Positions 7,777 to 15,453 of a stretch of DNA of 64,000 nucleotides are shown one piece after another. Position 1 is the stretch's first letter; every line of letters starts with the position of its first letter. The translations under genes and the position numbers were made by a program. The notes under the pieces were generated by a model. That model searched no databases. It saw nothing but the letters and a program-made list of their open reading frames with translations, and was not told the origin of the DNA. Source of the stretch: Flavobacterium sp. LC2016-13 (GTDB lineage Bacteria; Bacteroidota; Bacteroidia; Flavobacteriales; Flavobacteriaceae). The DNA lies in assembly GCF_009707955.1 (NCBI RefSeq), contig NZ_WMDQ01000003.1, forward strand, positions 124,001-188,000, written 5' to 3'.

Positions 7777-8421
7777 TTACTTCGCAAAATTAAATATTTT
7801 ATGAAGTTCAATAATAGAAGTTCCATTTGGCAAAACTCTTGGTGCTTTTGCTAGTTTTTTTGCTAAAAGAGAGGTTGGCATTGGTTTAAATTTTCTAAAC
7901 AAGCCTATTGCATTGACCATTTTTAAGACATGTACCATTATATTTTCACCAAAACGATCTGAACCTTTTCTTACCAACAAACCCGGTCTGAAAATAATAT
8001 ACTTTTCAAAATTAAGTTCAGCAATGCTGTCCTCGAGTTTTCCTTTTATTTGAGAATAAAAAACCTTGCTTTTTGAAGAAGCTCCGTAAGCAGATAATAA
8101 TACGAATGCAGGAACATTATTTTCTCTTGCTAATTTGGCAAACGTTGCAGGAATATCAAAATCTATCTTTAATTGATTTTCTTTAGATCCGGCTGCTTTT
8201 AGTGTTGTTCCTAAACAAGAAAAAATTACATCTCCAACAATAAGATCTTTATAGGTTTCAATATTCGAAAAATCAATAATTTGTTCTATAAGTTTAGAAT
8301 GTTGTTTTCCTGTTGATCTTCTTACGAAAATCGTAACATTTGAATAATTGTTGTCTGCTAAAAGTTTGTCAACCAGCAATTCTCCGGTCGAACCTGTTGC
8401 GCCAATAACCATTGCTTTCAT
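7777..8421 (-). CDS. NAD(P)-binding oxidoreductase-like protein (NmrA/HTATIP2-like atypical SDR)
   Basis: About 214 residues. The start is set at 8421 because the Rossmann motif follows at once (MKAMVIGATGSTGELLVDKL); an upstream in-frame ATG at 8466 would add an implausible tail. After the GATGSTGE turn come the VDKLL helix, VTIFVRRS, SCLGTTLKAAGSKE, VLLSAYGAS, and IIFRPGLLVRKG. These features resemble the NAD(P)H-binding HTATIP2/CC3-like group. There is no signal peptide. It probably acts as a cytoplasmic oxidoreductase or NAD(P) sensor. It lies 57 bp downstream of the cyclase gene and may be co-transcribed with it. Confidence 0.8.
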   Translation of the reverse strand: MKAMVIGATGSTGELLVDKLLADNNYSNVTIFVRRSTGKQHSKLIEQIIDFSNIETYKDLIVGDVIFSCLGTTLKAAGSKENQLKIDFDIPATFAKLARENNVPAFVLLSAYGASSKSKVFYSQIKGKLEDSIAELNFEKYIIFRPGLLVRKGSDRFGENIMVHVLKMVNAIGLFRKFKPMPTSLLAKKLAKAPRVLPNGTSIIELHKIFNFAK

Positions 8422-8477
8422 AATATCTAAATTTGTTAAGTATAAAGTGTTGAGTCCAAAGTCCAAAATCTAAAAAT

Positions 8478-9533
8478 CTATCCCGAGGTTTCGGGACTAA
8501 AATCAACAGTAAAGAGTTTCATCGGGTTTGCTTTTCCTCTTAAATGTATTTCTCCCTGATGTGTGTAAGTTACGGGTAAATCTTTGGGCAAAACCTCTTT
8601 TATTGCTTCAGAAATGACAAAATCGTGATTAAAATCATTGCATTTGCATTGTATTCTTGAAGTTGTATTGAGAAGATCTCCATGATAAACGATTTCCTTT
8701 TTTACTTCGCCAACCCAAGTTGTTACAGCGGTTCCTATATGCATTCCGGCTTTAAATTTTGGAATTAAATTATAGGTTTTTAAATAATATTCTTCTTTGC
8801 GAATAATGCTTTGCCTTAATAAATAAAAACAATATAAGCAGCGCTGCTCTTTTAGTCCGGTTGAAGTTTTCCAGGTCAGAATAATTTCATCTCCGGCATA
8901 TTGATAAACTTCTGCACGGGAAGCCAAAATTGCATCGGTAAAATCGTTAAATAAATCCTGCAATAATTTACTGTAAAGAATATCGCCTAATTGTTCTGCC
9001 ATCGTAGTAGACGATTTTACATCGACAAACATAAAAATTCGCTCTTCCTGTACGGGACGATGGTATTTTCCTGTAAAATAATTATAAAAAAAACGGCTAC
9101 TCAATAAGGTGCTAATTTCTAAAAATAGTATTAAAAATATAGATGCACCCAGTGAAAAAATAAAATCCTCAAACAAGCGATCTTTAACATAATTGTTTAA
9201 TGCTTCTCTATACGTTAAATGGCTCAGTAATTCAGAAAATATGACCACGAAAAACAATAGAAACATTAAGATATTAATACTGTAAATAAGCGCTTTTAAA
9301 AGCATAGTTCCTATAAAGGAATATTTATTGAGGTTGATTAAAGATTTCTCAAAAGTTATGATAACAAGGCTGATGAAAATTCCGATAATGGTACCCGGCA
9401 ATAATCTTAAATATTCAAAACCAGATCCTGCATCACTAATTTCCGCATATACCAAACCTAATGCCCCGCCGCCAATAATAGCTTTAAAAATTAGATTATA
9501 CTTTTTATAAAAAGGTATTTGTGGCAGTTTCAT
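8478..9533 (-). CDS. Membrane-anchored class III adenylate/guanylate cyclase
   Basis: A 351-residue protein. Roughly the first 155 residues hold four membrane segments; the rest is a class III cyclase domain. Metal-binding Asp residues are visible in MFVDVKSSTTMAE (D171) and QYAGDEIILTW (D215). Further family features are GMHIGTAVTTWVGEV and GDLLNTTSRIQ. It should make cAMP or cGMP at the inner face of the cytoplasmic membrane; the substrate-specifying residues cannot be assigned by eye. Several Crp-like genes follow within 12 kb, but they lack a recognisable cyclic-nucleotide cassette, so a link is speculative. A homologue acting on another nucleotide is possible. Confidence 0.88.
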   Translation of the reverse strand: MKLPQIPFYKKYNLIFKAIIGGGALGLVYAEISDAGSGFEYLRLLPGTIIGIFISLVIITFEKSLINLNKYSFIGTMLLKALIYSINILMFLLFFVVIFSELLSHLTYREALNNYVKDRLFEDFIFSLGASIFLILFLEISTLLSSRFFYNYFTGKYHRPVQEERIFMFVDVKSSTTMAEQLGDILYSKLLQDLFNDFTDAILASRAEVYQYAGDEIILTWKTSTGLKEQRCLYCFYLLRQSIIRKEEYYLKTYNLIPKFKAGMHIGTAVTTWVGEVKKEIVYHGDLLNTTSRIQCKCNDFNHDFVISEAIKEVLPKDLPVTYTHQGEIHLRGKANPMKLFTVDFSPETSG

Positions 9534-9694
9534 ATATGTGACTATTGATGAATTCAGGGCCTTTTCGTCATTTATTTAAAAAATAAAAAACTTTATTTCT
9601 TTATTTCAAATGTACACATCTTTTAACATAACCGTTTCAAAATCTGAAAAATATCCGGATACAAATTGTCTTGATGATGAAAATTCACCAAGTT

Positions 9695-10264
9695 TCAATC
9701 GTTAACTTCAGGCGCAGGAACATCAAAACCGTTTAGTACCGTGGCAAGCAAAACATAAGCTCCTATCAGAAATATAAGTTCTGCAATTCCTTCACTTCCT
9801 AATAATTTTTCGGCATGTGCATAAGCAGAGTCTGAAATGATTCGTTTGTTTGCCAATACTTGTGCAATTTCATAGGCAACGGCTTCTTCTGCGTTTAATT
9901 CATAAGGTCGAAAGCCAGAAGTTAGTGATGCAATTTCAGCTTGGGAAAAACCAAAATGATGTGCCATAATTTCGTGAGCATACAATTCGAAACGTGCACC
10001 AAAAGCGGCACCAACTGTAAGAATTGCAACTTCGCGAACTTTCTTTGGAAGCGTTGCGTGAGAATCTAACGAACGAACAAAACTCAAAGCAGGAATTCCA
10101 AATTGAGGAAAATGAAGCATTGGCGGGAAAGGCCCAATCAATGCTCCTTCTTCATTTAGCATTTTAACGGGACCTTGACTTCGTGTAATAAGATTTACTA
10201 CTTCATCATGCACATAACGAACTTCTTGATTCATTTTTTCCGGGTGAAAGGGAACTATTCTCAT
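9695..10264 (-). CDS. Carboxymuconolactone decarboxylase (CMD) family protein
   Basis: A 189-residue all-helical protein with the CMD/AhpD-like core KKVREVAILTVGAAFGARFE and ELYAHEIMAHHFGFSQAEI, then the second helical pair (EEAVAYEIAQVLANKRI, AELIFLIGAYVLLATVLNGF). The CxxC pair of AhpD is absent, so it is not a disulfide peroxidase-type member. It is closest in layout to 4-carboxymuconolactone decarboxylase-like proteins that act on ring-cleavage products, but the true substrate is unknown. It is the last gene of a three-gene cassette: 2TM protein, cupin (18 bp upstream), CMD. Confidence 0.85.
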   Translation of the reverse strand: MRIVPFHPEKMNQEVRYVHDEVVNLITRSQGPVKMLNEEGALIGPFPPMLHFPQFGIPALSFVRSLDSHATLPKKVREVAILTVGAAFGARFELYAHEIMAHHFGFSQAEIASLTSGFRPYELNAEEAVAYEIAQVLANKRIISDSAYAHAEKLLGSEGIAELIFLIGAYVLLATVLNGFDVPAPEVND

Positions 10265-10282
10265 GATATTATTTTTTTAAAT

Positions 10283-10852
10283 TTAAAGAAGACTTTCATC
10301 AAAACGACCATCTATTAATATAAATGCTACGCGGCAATTTTTTCCTGATCTGTTCGCCCACGCATGGTTTGTACCACGCTGAATAATAATATCTCCGGCA
10401 TTGATTGTTCTTTCGCCACGATCGACGATCAATGTTAGTTCGCCTTCAAGCACAATTCCGTAATCTATCGTTTCAGTGCGGTGCATTAACGGATGTGCCG
10501 CATCCTGACCTGCTTTTGAAGCCTCCTCTCCTCCCATTGACTTAAAGTGTTTGTTGGCTTCATCTTTGGTAAGATTTCGAATTTCTTCGCCTTCCGGTGG
10601 AAAATCAATAACTCTAATGCGTGTTCCGCCTTTAGGTGGCCCTAATACAAGATTATTTTCCTGTGGTTCTTCTAAATTGTTATCAATTAGTGCTGGTGAT
10701 TGTTGTGTGTTCCAAACTTCGTGAAACTTTGCTCCTTTTGGTCCGCCAATCATATAAGTACGTTCCGGAGCTGCATCTGAAATAATAATTGCTTTACCAT
10801 CTGCATCATGACCTGTAACAATACGTCTGAATGCTTTTTGATTTGTTTCCAT
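10283..10852 (-). CDS. Cupin-domain protein
   Basis: A 189-residue cupin. The conserved barrel lies at about 120-185: HRTETIDYGIVLEGELTLI, GERTINAGDIIIQRG, then TNHAWANRSGKNCRVAFI. His and Glu in HRTETIDY plus His in TNHAW would form the metal site. The N-terminal half contains a second beta-rich segment (RTYMIGGPKGAKFHEVWNT). Such cupins may act as dioxygenases or isomerases or bind a small acid. It is translated between the 2TM gene (2 bp away) and the CMD gene (18 bp away), pointing to a shared pathway on a small, possibly aromatic, compound. Soluble; no signal peptide. Confidence 0.85.
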   Translation of the reverse strand: METNQKAFRRIVTGHDADGKAIIISDAAPERTYMIGGPKGAKFHEVWNTQQSPALIDNNLEEPQENNLVLGPPKGGTRIRVIDFPPEGEEIRNLTKDEANKHFKSMGGEEASKAGQDAAHPLMHRTETIDYGIVLEGELTLIVDRGERTINAGDIIIQRGTNHAWANRSGKNCRVAFILIDGRFDESLL

Positions 10853-10854
10853 GA

Positions 10855-11085
10855 TTACAAAGTTTTATGTTGTTTTTTATTAAATACAAATACACCTAAA
10901 TAATGAAAAAGTATTCCGATTGCCCATGCTGGTGTAGACCAAAGTGGCCAAGGATAAGTAGTGTCTGTTAAATACCAAACAATCCAGATTACGGGAGTGG
11001 TAAGTAAAAATACAAGTAAATGAATTCGAAATCCTTTTTTGGGATTTGTTCTGGCTGTTGTGTCAGCATTAAATGTTGTTTTCAT
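10855..11085 (-). CDS. Small 2TM-domain membrane protein (cassette A)
   Basis: A 76-residue protein matching the 2TM domain seen fused to LytTR/histidine-kinase proteins but here free-standing: a basic N-terminus (KKGFRIHLLVF), a first membrane helix, a loop LTDTTYPWPLWSTPAWAIG, a second helix (FHYLGVFVF) and a basic tail. The gene at 14938-15159 is a close paralogue with the same loop. Both are the first gene behind almost identical promoters, so the protein is probably expressed with each detoxification cassette. It may act as a small membrane anchor or sensor partner. The cupin start follows after 2 bp. Confidence 0.85.
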   Translation of the reverse strand: MKTTFNADTTARTNPKKGFRIHLLVFLLTTPVIWIVWYLTDTTYPWPLWSTPAWAIGILFHYLGVFVFNKKQHKTL

Positions 11086-11130
11086 GATTATTTAATTTTT
11101 AGTTGTTAATATTGGTTTGAATTTTATTTT

Positions 11131-11214
11131 GTAAAAGCTTGTTTTTCAACCTTTTTACATAGCAAAGATAAAAACACAATCTCTTAAAAATCATTGACTT
11201 TGGTTAAGAACGAT
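11131..11214 (-). promoter_or_regulatory. Cassette A promoter with inverted-repeat operator and 5' hairpin
   Basis: On the minus strand the -7 box is TATCTTTG (plus-strand CAAAGATA, 11163-11170). Nineteen bases upstream is an inverted repeat ATCATT (11190-11195) ... AACGAT (11209-11214) embedded in a 31-bp stretch (11185-11215) that differs at one position from 15264-15294. The operator replaces a normal -33 TTTG, which suggests an activator-dependent promoter. Near the start of the leader a hairpin (GTAAAA 11131-11136 with TTTTAC 11153-11158) can form. The divergent Crp/Fnr gene at 11302 is the obvious candidate regulator. Confidence 0.7.
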
Positions 11215-11301
11215 GTATAAATTTTGGTGTAACGAAATAATTATTTTGCTATTTATCAGGATTAAAACTAATTTTAAAGTGGTTATTTTAAATTCACTTT
11301 T

Positions 11302-11877
11302 ATGGATCAGTTTAAAACCGTTATCACGTCGTTTGTTCCTATGTCTGATGAAGAATTTGACTTAGTTTTACCTATCATCAATAGAGCAACGATAAAAAAA
11401 GACACCAATCTTTTAGAACAAGGACAAGTGTGCCAGCATGTTTACTTTGTAGAAAGCGGTTTTTTCAGAATGTTTTATGTTGATTTAAAAGGAAATGAAA
11501 TCAACAGCAGGTTTGTAAAGTCCGATGACTTTATGGTTGATTTTGCGAGTTTTATTACCAAAAAGGCCTCCCTCTATTATTGGAAGGCCATGGAAGATTC
11601 TAAAGTAATCGTATTGGAACACGAAGATGTTGAAAAACTTTATAATAAATCACCCGCATGGGCAAAATTTGGCAGGCTTATAGCCGAGTTTGGGTATCTT
11701 CTAATTATTGAACGACAGGAAATACTTCATTTTCAAACTCCTGAAGAACGATACAAAACCATTCTCAAAAAACAACCGGAACTTTTTCAATTGGTTTCTC
11801 AAAATCATCTCGCCTCTTATATCGGTATCAAACCAGAATCCTTAAGCCGACTTCGTAAAAGAATGATAGGGAAATAA
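11302..11877 (+). CDS. Crp/Fnr-type transcriptional regulator (divergent to cassette A)
   Basis: A 191-residue regulator with a cNMP-binding-like barrel (DTNLLEQGQVCQHVYFVESG, FFRMFYVDLKGNEINSRF) and a helix-turn-helix (LASYIGIKPESLSRLRK). The barrel lacks the GE...R(S/T)A phosphate cassette; the corresponding region reads DFMVDFASFITKKASLYYW. It is divergent from the 2TM/cupin/CMD operon and separated by 216 bp holding the shared inverted-repeat operator, the usual arrangement for a local regulator. Ligand unknown. Confidence in family is high; in target, moderate. Confidence 0.88.
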   Translation: MDQFKTVITSFVPMSDEEFDLVLPIINRATIKKDTNLLEQGQVCQHVYFVESGFFRMFYVDLKGNEINSRFVKSDDFMVDFASFITKKASLYYWKAMEDSKVIVLEHEDVEKLYNKSPAWAKFGRLIAEFGYLLIIERQEILHFQTPEERYKTILKKQPELFQLVSQNHLASYIGIKPESLSRLRKRMIGK

Positions 11878-11878
11878 A

Positions 11879-11965
11879 ATTATGAATTATGAGTTGCTAT
11901 GCGAATGTTTTACTTTAACTCTGAACTTCAAATTCATAACTTATAACTCATAATTTATAATTCAT
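11879..11965. repeat. AT-only inverted/direct repeat cluster between convergent genes
   Basis: Contains AATTATGAATTATGAG near the left end and degenerate inverted copies (AACTCATAATTTATAATTC) near the right end, capable of an imperfect hairpin. It shares a 17-mer with 6934-6990 and the AATTCAT unit with 46108-46155. It may act as a weak bidirectional terminator. Confidence 0.4.
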
Positions 11966-11968
11966 AAC

Positions 11969-13063
11969 TTAATTATAAGTTTTCCAATCTGTATATCCGT
12001 GATTGCCTAAACCATAATGCAAATCACGATTTGGCGGTGTCAATTCCCAATTATTCTGCAAGCGTTCTACTAAATCCGGATTGGATATAAAAGGTTCACC
12101 AAATCCTGCAATATCGATAGTTCCGGCATTGATCAGTTTTTCAGATTTTTCTCTGTCCATACTTCCTGCAAGAATAATTACACCCTTATACCAAGTACGG
12201 AAACGTTCTATAAAACCTTCAGGTAAAGCGTGACTTCCTTTAGACTGCTGATCCATAAGATGAATGTATACAATATCTCTTTTTTCTAATTCTTTTGCCA
12301 GATATTCATAAGTAGCTTCTATCTCGTCATAATGTGGTAAATCACCCAAACCTCCATAAGGAGTAAGCCTGATACCAACTTTATCTTTCCCAACCGCTTT
12401 TATTGAGGCATCAACAGCTTCTAATAAAAACCTTGAACGGTTTTCAATACTTCCGCCATATTCATCGGTACGTGTGTTTACAAACGGATTTAAAAATTGT
12501 TCAATCAAATAACCGTTTGCTCCGTGCAGTTCTACGCCATCAAAACCGGCTTCAATTGCGTTTTTGGCAGCATTGGCAAAATCTTTTACAACATCTTTAA
12601 CATCAGTTGTAGAAAGCGCTCTGGGTTTTGAAGAAATTACAAAACCTTCATTTCCATTTTCATCAAATCCCCACGCAAAAGAACTCGAAGCCTGAATATC
12701 AGATGGTCCCACAGGAGCGATTCCATTTGGTTGATTTGACGTATGCGATACTCTTCCCACATGCCATAATTGTGTAAATATAGTTCCGCCTTTTTGGTGC
12801 ACAGCATGCGTTACTTTTTTCCAGCCTTCTACTTGCTCTGCCGTGTATAAACCCGGAATATACAATACTCCTTTTGCAGTGTCTGAAATAGCAGTTCCTT
12901 CAGTAATAATCAATCCTGCAGCTGCGCGTTGTGCATAATATAAAGCATTGTTCTCGTTCGGAATTCCATCCTCATTTCTTGCTCTTGTCATTGGCGCCAT
13001 AGAAATGCGGTTTTTTAATTGTAAAGAACCAATACGTGCTGGTTCAAAAATATTCTTTTTCAT
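11969..13063 (-). CDS. Old Yellow Enzyme-type alkene reductase (cassette B)
   Basis: A 364-residue FMN TIM barrel: N-terminal LKNRISMAPMTRARN, TEGTAISDTAKG, the WHVGRVSH segment, the active-site HGANGYLIEQFLNPF (His and Asn for carbonyl binding, Tyr as proton donor), then TRTDEYGGSIENRSRFLLE, and VDIAGFGEPFISNPD-like FMN phosphate site near the end. It reduces activated C=C bonds of enones, maleimides or nitro compounds using NAD(P)H. No signal peptide, so cytoplasmic. It is the fourth gene on this strand after 2TM, monooxygenase and PfpI genes. A second enzyme of this type is at 32289-33395, so the two likely differ in substrate or induction. Confidence 0.94.
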   Translation of the reverse strand: MKKNIFEPARIGSLQLKNRISMAPMTRARNEDGIPNENNALYYAQRAAAGLIITEGTAISDTAKGVLYIPGLYTAEQVEGWKKVTHAVHQKGGTIFTQLWHVGRVSHTSNQPNGIAPVGPSDIQASSSFAWGFDENGNEGFVISSKPRALSTTDVKDVVKDFANAAKNAIEAGFDGVELHGANGYLIEQFLNPFVNTRTDEYGGSIENRSRFLLEAVDASIKAVGKDKVGIRLTPYGGLGDLPHYDEIEATYEYLAKELEKRDIVYIHLMDQQSKGSHALPEGFIERFRTWYKGVIILAGSMDREKSEKLINAGTIDIAGFGEPFISNPDLVERLQNNWELTPPNRDLHYGLGNHGYTDWKTYN

Positions 13064-13104
13064 ACGTTTTAATCAAATTTTAATCTTCATTTTTTGTGGT
13101 TTTT

Positions 13105-13140
13105 GATAACGGGAAACAGAAATTCTAATCTCCCGTTATC
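13105..13140. other. Intercistronic hairpin without T-tract
   Basis: GATAACGGGA (13105-13114) and TCCCGTTATC (13131-13140) are perfect 10-bp arms with a 16-nt loop between the PfpI and alkene reductase genes. There is no T-run on either strand, so it may be an mRNA processing or stability element that lowers reductase expression rather than a full terminator. Confidence 0.5.
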
Positions 13141-13179
13141 ATAAAACCTGTTTTAGTTCTTCTGTATTTTCGAACTAAA

Positions 13180-13995
13180 TTATTTTTTTGCAATCCAGCT
13201 TTCTACAGCTCTCGAAAAATCTGCAACATCAATTGGGTGTCTGCTTGTTATTATGTTACCATCAACAACTACAGGTACATCAGATACAATTCCTCCTGCA
13301 TTAGTCAAATCGCTTTGAATATTCCAATATCCGGTAAGTTTTCTTCCTTTAAGAATATCTGCAGAAGCAAGAACAACGGGCGCATGACAAATAGCGGCAA
13401 TAAGTTTTCCTGATTTATTAAAATCCTGAATAAATTTAATAACATCTTTATCATAGCGAAGGTTATCAGGATTCCATGCTCCACCGGGAATAAATACAGC
13501 ATCATACTCGTTTACCTTTATTTGGTCTGCAGTACGGTCTACTTTTATCCATCCCACAGGTTGTAAATACTGTATGGCCATAATGTGATCTTTTGCCATT
13601 TCCGGCGCACTTAAACCATATCTTGCAGGAGCCGGATTGTATTTTGGAGCAACAATATCAACCTGAGCGCCAAGTTCTCTAAAATACCACACTGGTCCTG
13701 TTAGTTCTATTTCTTCAAAACCATCTGCAGCAATTACTGCAATTCTTTTTCCTTTTAAAACCGTTCTGTCTTTTACAGGAGTAAAAAAGAAATCTCTCAT
13801 AGCTTCATTTCCCGGTGCATTCAATAACTGAGATACCGGCATAACCGATGCTACAGTTGGTGTAGACAATTTGTTGATCACATCCAGTTTATGATCGATC
13901 ACATTTTCAGCTTTAACTCTAACCTGAGCATCTGAATTAAATACGGCAAGCATCATCATTGTGCCTGCAAGAGCAATTTGTTTTAAATTTTTCAT
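13180..13995 (-). CDS. Exported DJ-1/PfpI family protein
   Basis: A 271-residue protein with a signal peptide (MKNLKQIALAGTMMMLAVF, cleavage near SDA). The DJ-1/PfpI domain follows from about 83: GKRIAVIAADGFEEIELTGP (conserved Glu about 95) and, at the nucleophile elbow, AAICHAPVVLA (Cys about 203, His 204). Family members act as glyoxalase III/deglycases or chaperone-proteases; which applies here is unknown. Periplasmic placement is unusual for glyoxalase-type members. It lies between the exported monooxygenase-like gene (24 bp) and the alkene reductase gene, suggesting a joint role against reactive carbonyls. Confidence 0.88.
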   Translation of the reverse strand: MKNLKQIALAGTMMMLAVFNSDAQVRVKAENVIDHKLDVINKLSTPTVASVMPVSQLLNAPGNEAMRDFFFTPVKDRTVLKGKRIAVIAADGFEEIELTGPVWYFRELGAQVDIVAPKYNPAPARYGLSAPEMAKDHIMAIQYLQPVGWIKVDRTADQIKVNEYDAVFIPGGAWNPDNLRYDKDVIKFIQDFNKSGKLIAAICHAPVVLASADILKGRKLTGYWNIQSDLTNAGGIVSDVPVVVDGNIITSRHPIDVADFSRAVESWIAKK

Positions 13996-14019
13996 TTTTT
14001 TAAGTTTTAGATTATTTAT

Positions 14020-14778
14020 TTATTCGCGTGTTAGCGGGGCAAATTCTATTAGATTGTGTAGGCCATTTTGAAATGGAGGATTTTGTGTACCGGTTTCTAA
14101 ATATTCGATTACGGGTTTTATAGGCGGAAATCTAAGATGGTACTGGAATGCATCATTGCTTCTGAATTTTTCGTAGGTAACAAATTGGGTTTCGTTTCCT
14201 TCAATTTCCGAAAGCTGATAAGTTACAACTCCGGGCTCACTGCGAAATTCAGGCATTGCTTTATGATACGTGTTTTTAAAATATTGCTGTGTACCTTTTT
14301 TAGCATCAACAAATAAAATTACAATTAGCTGATTATCTTCTTTCTTTGCTGTTTTGCGCCATTGCTCTTTTGTAAGAGGCTCAAGATCTTTAAGATAATA
14401 GGATTTTGAAGACTTAACAAGTGCTGTTTTTTCTAATGAAAATAGTGCTTTTGCTTGTTTGCTTTTCGTAATATCTTTTAGCTGTTCTTTACTTGTCCAT
14501 CTTTCCATTAACCATAATACTGATGGTTTATCCTGCTCATAATGAGCTTCAGACATAATATTTCCTTCCTGAACTAAAGCTTGTGTAACGTAATCTGCCA
14601 AAACCTGGCGAAATTGTTTTTCATATCCTGCTTTAACTTCATACTTAGTTAATTTGGCAATCACTTCGTTGTTAGATAAATACTTCATTTCTTTTGCATG
14701 GCTTTGTGCCAGCATAAAAACTACTGCCGAAAACATTAAAGTTTTCCTGATAATTGATGATACTGATTTTGTTTTCAT
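14020..14778 (-). CDS. Exported protein with two antibiotic-biosynthesis-monooxygenase (ABM) domains
   Basis: A 252-residue protein with a signal peptide ending near LAQSHA. Two ferredoxin-like ABM repeats follow. Repeat one: KLTKYEVKAGYEKQFRQVL, then MSEAHYEQDKPSVLWLMERW. Repeat two: VILFVDAKKGTQQYF, then VVTYQLSEIEG and TYEKFRSNDAFQYHL. ABM domains occur in quinol monooxygenases (YgiN) and cofactor-free oxygenases; tandem exported forms are less common. Catalytic residues cannot be assigned by eye. The gene sits between the 2TM gene (159 bp upstream) and the PfpI gene, in cassette B. A role in oxidising or binding a quinone-like compound in the periplasm is an inference. Confidence 0.78.
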   Translation of the reverse strand: MKTKSVSSIIRKTLMFSAVVFMLAQSHAKEMKYLSNNEVIAKLTKYEVKAGYEKQFRQVLADYVTQALVQEGNIMSEAHYEQDKPSVLWLMERWTSKEQLKDITKSKQAKALFSLEKTALVKSSKSYYLKDLEPLTKEQWRKTAKKEDNQLIVILFVDAKKGTQQYFKNTYHKAMPEFRSEPGVVTYQLSEIEGNETQFVTYEKFRSNDAFQYHLRFPPIKPVIEYLETGTQNPPFQNGLHNLIEFAPLTRE

Positions 14779-14937
14779 AATGGTTGATTTTTAAAGTTTA
14801 TAAAGAATTTAGAAGCCCTTTTTAAGATCCTTAAAATGAACTTAATGACAAGACAAATTTCTAAACTTGACACGTCAAAAAGATTGACGGCGGTCACTAT
14901 TAAAATGTGATTCAAATCACTTTTTAGCGAATGTGAT

Positions 14938-15159
14938 TTATGCTCTTTGCTTTTTAAAAACAAATGCACCTAAATAATGAAATAAGATTCCCAAAGCCCA
15001 TGCAGGTGTTGACCAAAGCGGCCACGGATAAGTTGTATCGGTTAAATACCAGATTAACCAAATTGCCGGAGCAATCAGTAAGAATACTAAAAAGTGAATT
15101 TTGAATCCTAACTTTACATTTTGAGGTGTTGTTGCAGCACCATTAAAATTTCGTTTCAT
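14938..15159 (-). CDS. Small 2TM-domain membrane protein (cassette B)
   Basis: A 73-residue paralogue of the protein at 10855-11085. It has the same design: basic start (KLGFKIHFLVF), helix one, loop LTDTTYPWPLWSTPAWALG, helix two (FHYLGAFVF), basic end (KKQRA). The central loop is almost unchanged, so Trp, Pro and Asp there are probably functional. As in cassette A it is the first gene after a promoter with the shared operator. Its stop is 159 bp before the ABM gene, so the downstream genes may also have their own promoter. Confidence 0.85.
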   Translation of the reverse strand: MKRNFNGAATTPQNVKLGFKIHFLVFLLIAPAIWLIWYLTDTTYPWPLWSTPAWALGILFHYLGAFVFKKQRA

Positions 15160-15195
15160 GACTTAATGATTTAATTGTTACTAATGTTTCATAAA

Positions 15196-15293
15196 AACCT
15201 AAAATCGAAAACTAACTTTCCGTTTTAGGTTATTACCATGGCAAAAGTAAAATCGCAATCAGCTAAAAATCATTGACTTTGGTTAAGAATGAT
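15196..15293 (-). promoter_or_regulatory. Cassette B promoter with inverted-repeat operator and 5' hairpin
   Basis: On the minus strand the -7 box is TACTTTTG (plus-strand CAAAAGTA, 15242-15249). Nineteen bases upstream lies the perfect inverted repeat ATCATT (15269-15274) ... AATGAT (15288-15293), inside a 31-bp block (15264-15294) matching cassette A at all but one base. A 9-bp hairpin, AACCTAAAA (15196-15204) with TTTTAGGTT (15223-15231), forms at the very start of the transcript. The same three-part design occurs at 11131-11214. Confidence 0.72.
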
Positions 15294-15408
15294 GATCGAG
15301 GGTTTTCTATACCAATTTTTGTAGAGATAATTTAAATTGGAAGAAGTATAAAGATAATTATAAAATTAAAAACTTTTATTCGCTGTTACAGGCAAACAAA
15401 AGCATAAA

Positions 15409-15435
15409 AAAAGTGTGATGAAATATCACACTTTT
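15409..15435 (-). terminator. Terminator of the Crp/Fnr gene at 15454
   Basis: AAAAGTGTGAT (15409-15419) and ATCACACTTTT (15425-15435) form an 11-bp stem with a 5-nt loop; the minus-strand transcript ends in a T-run. Confidence 0.85.
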
Positions 15436-15453
15436 AGGTTATCAATAATAAAT

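Noticed and set aside
8478..9533. cAMP signalling unit formed by the cyclase and the Crp-like genes
   Set aside because: The Crp-like proteins lack a visible cAMP phosphate cassette, so linkage is not enough to propose this.
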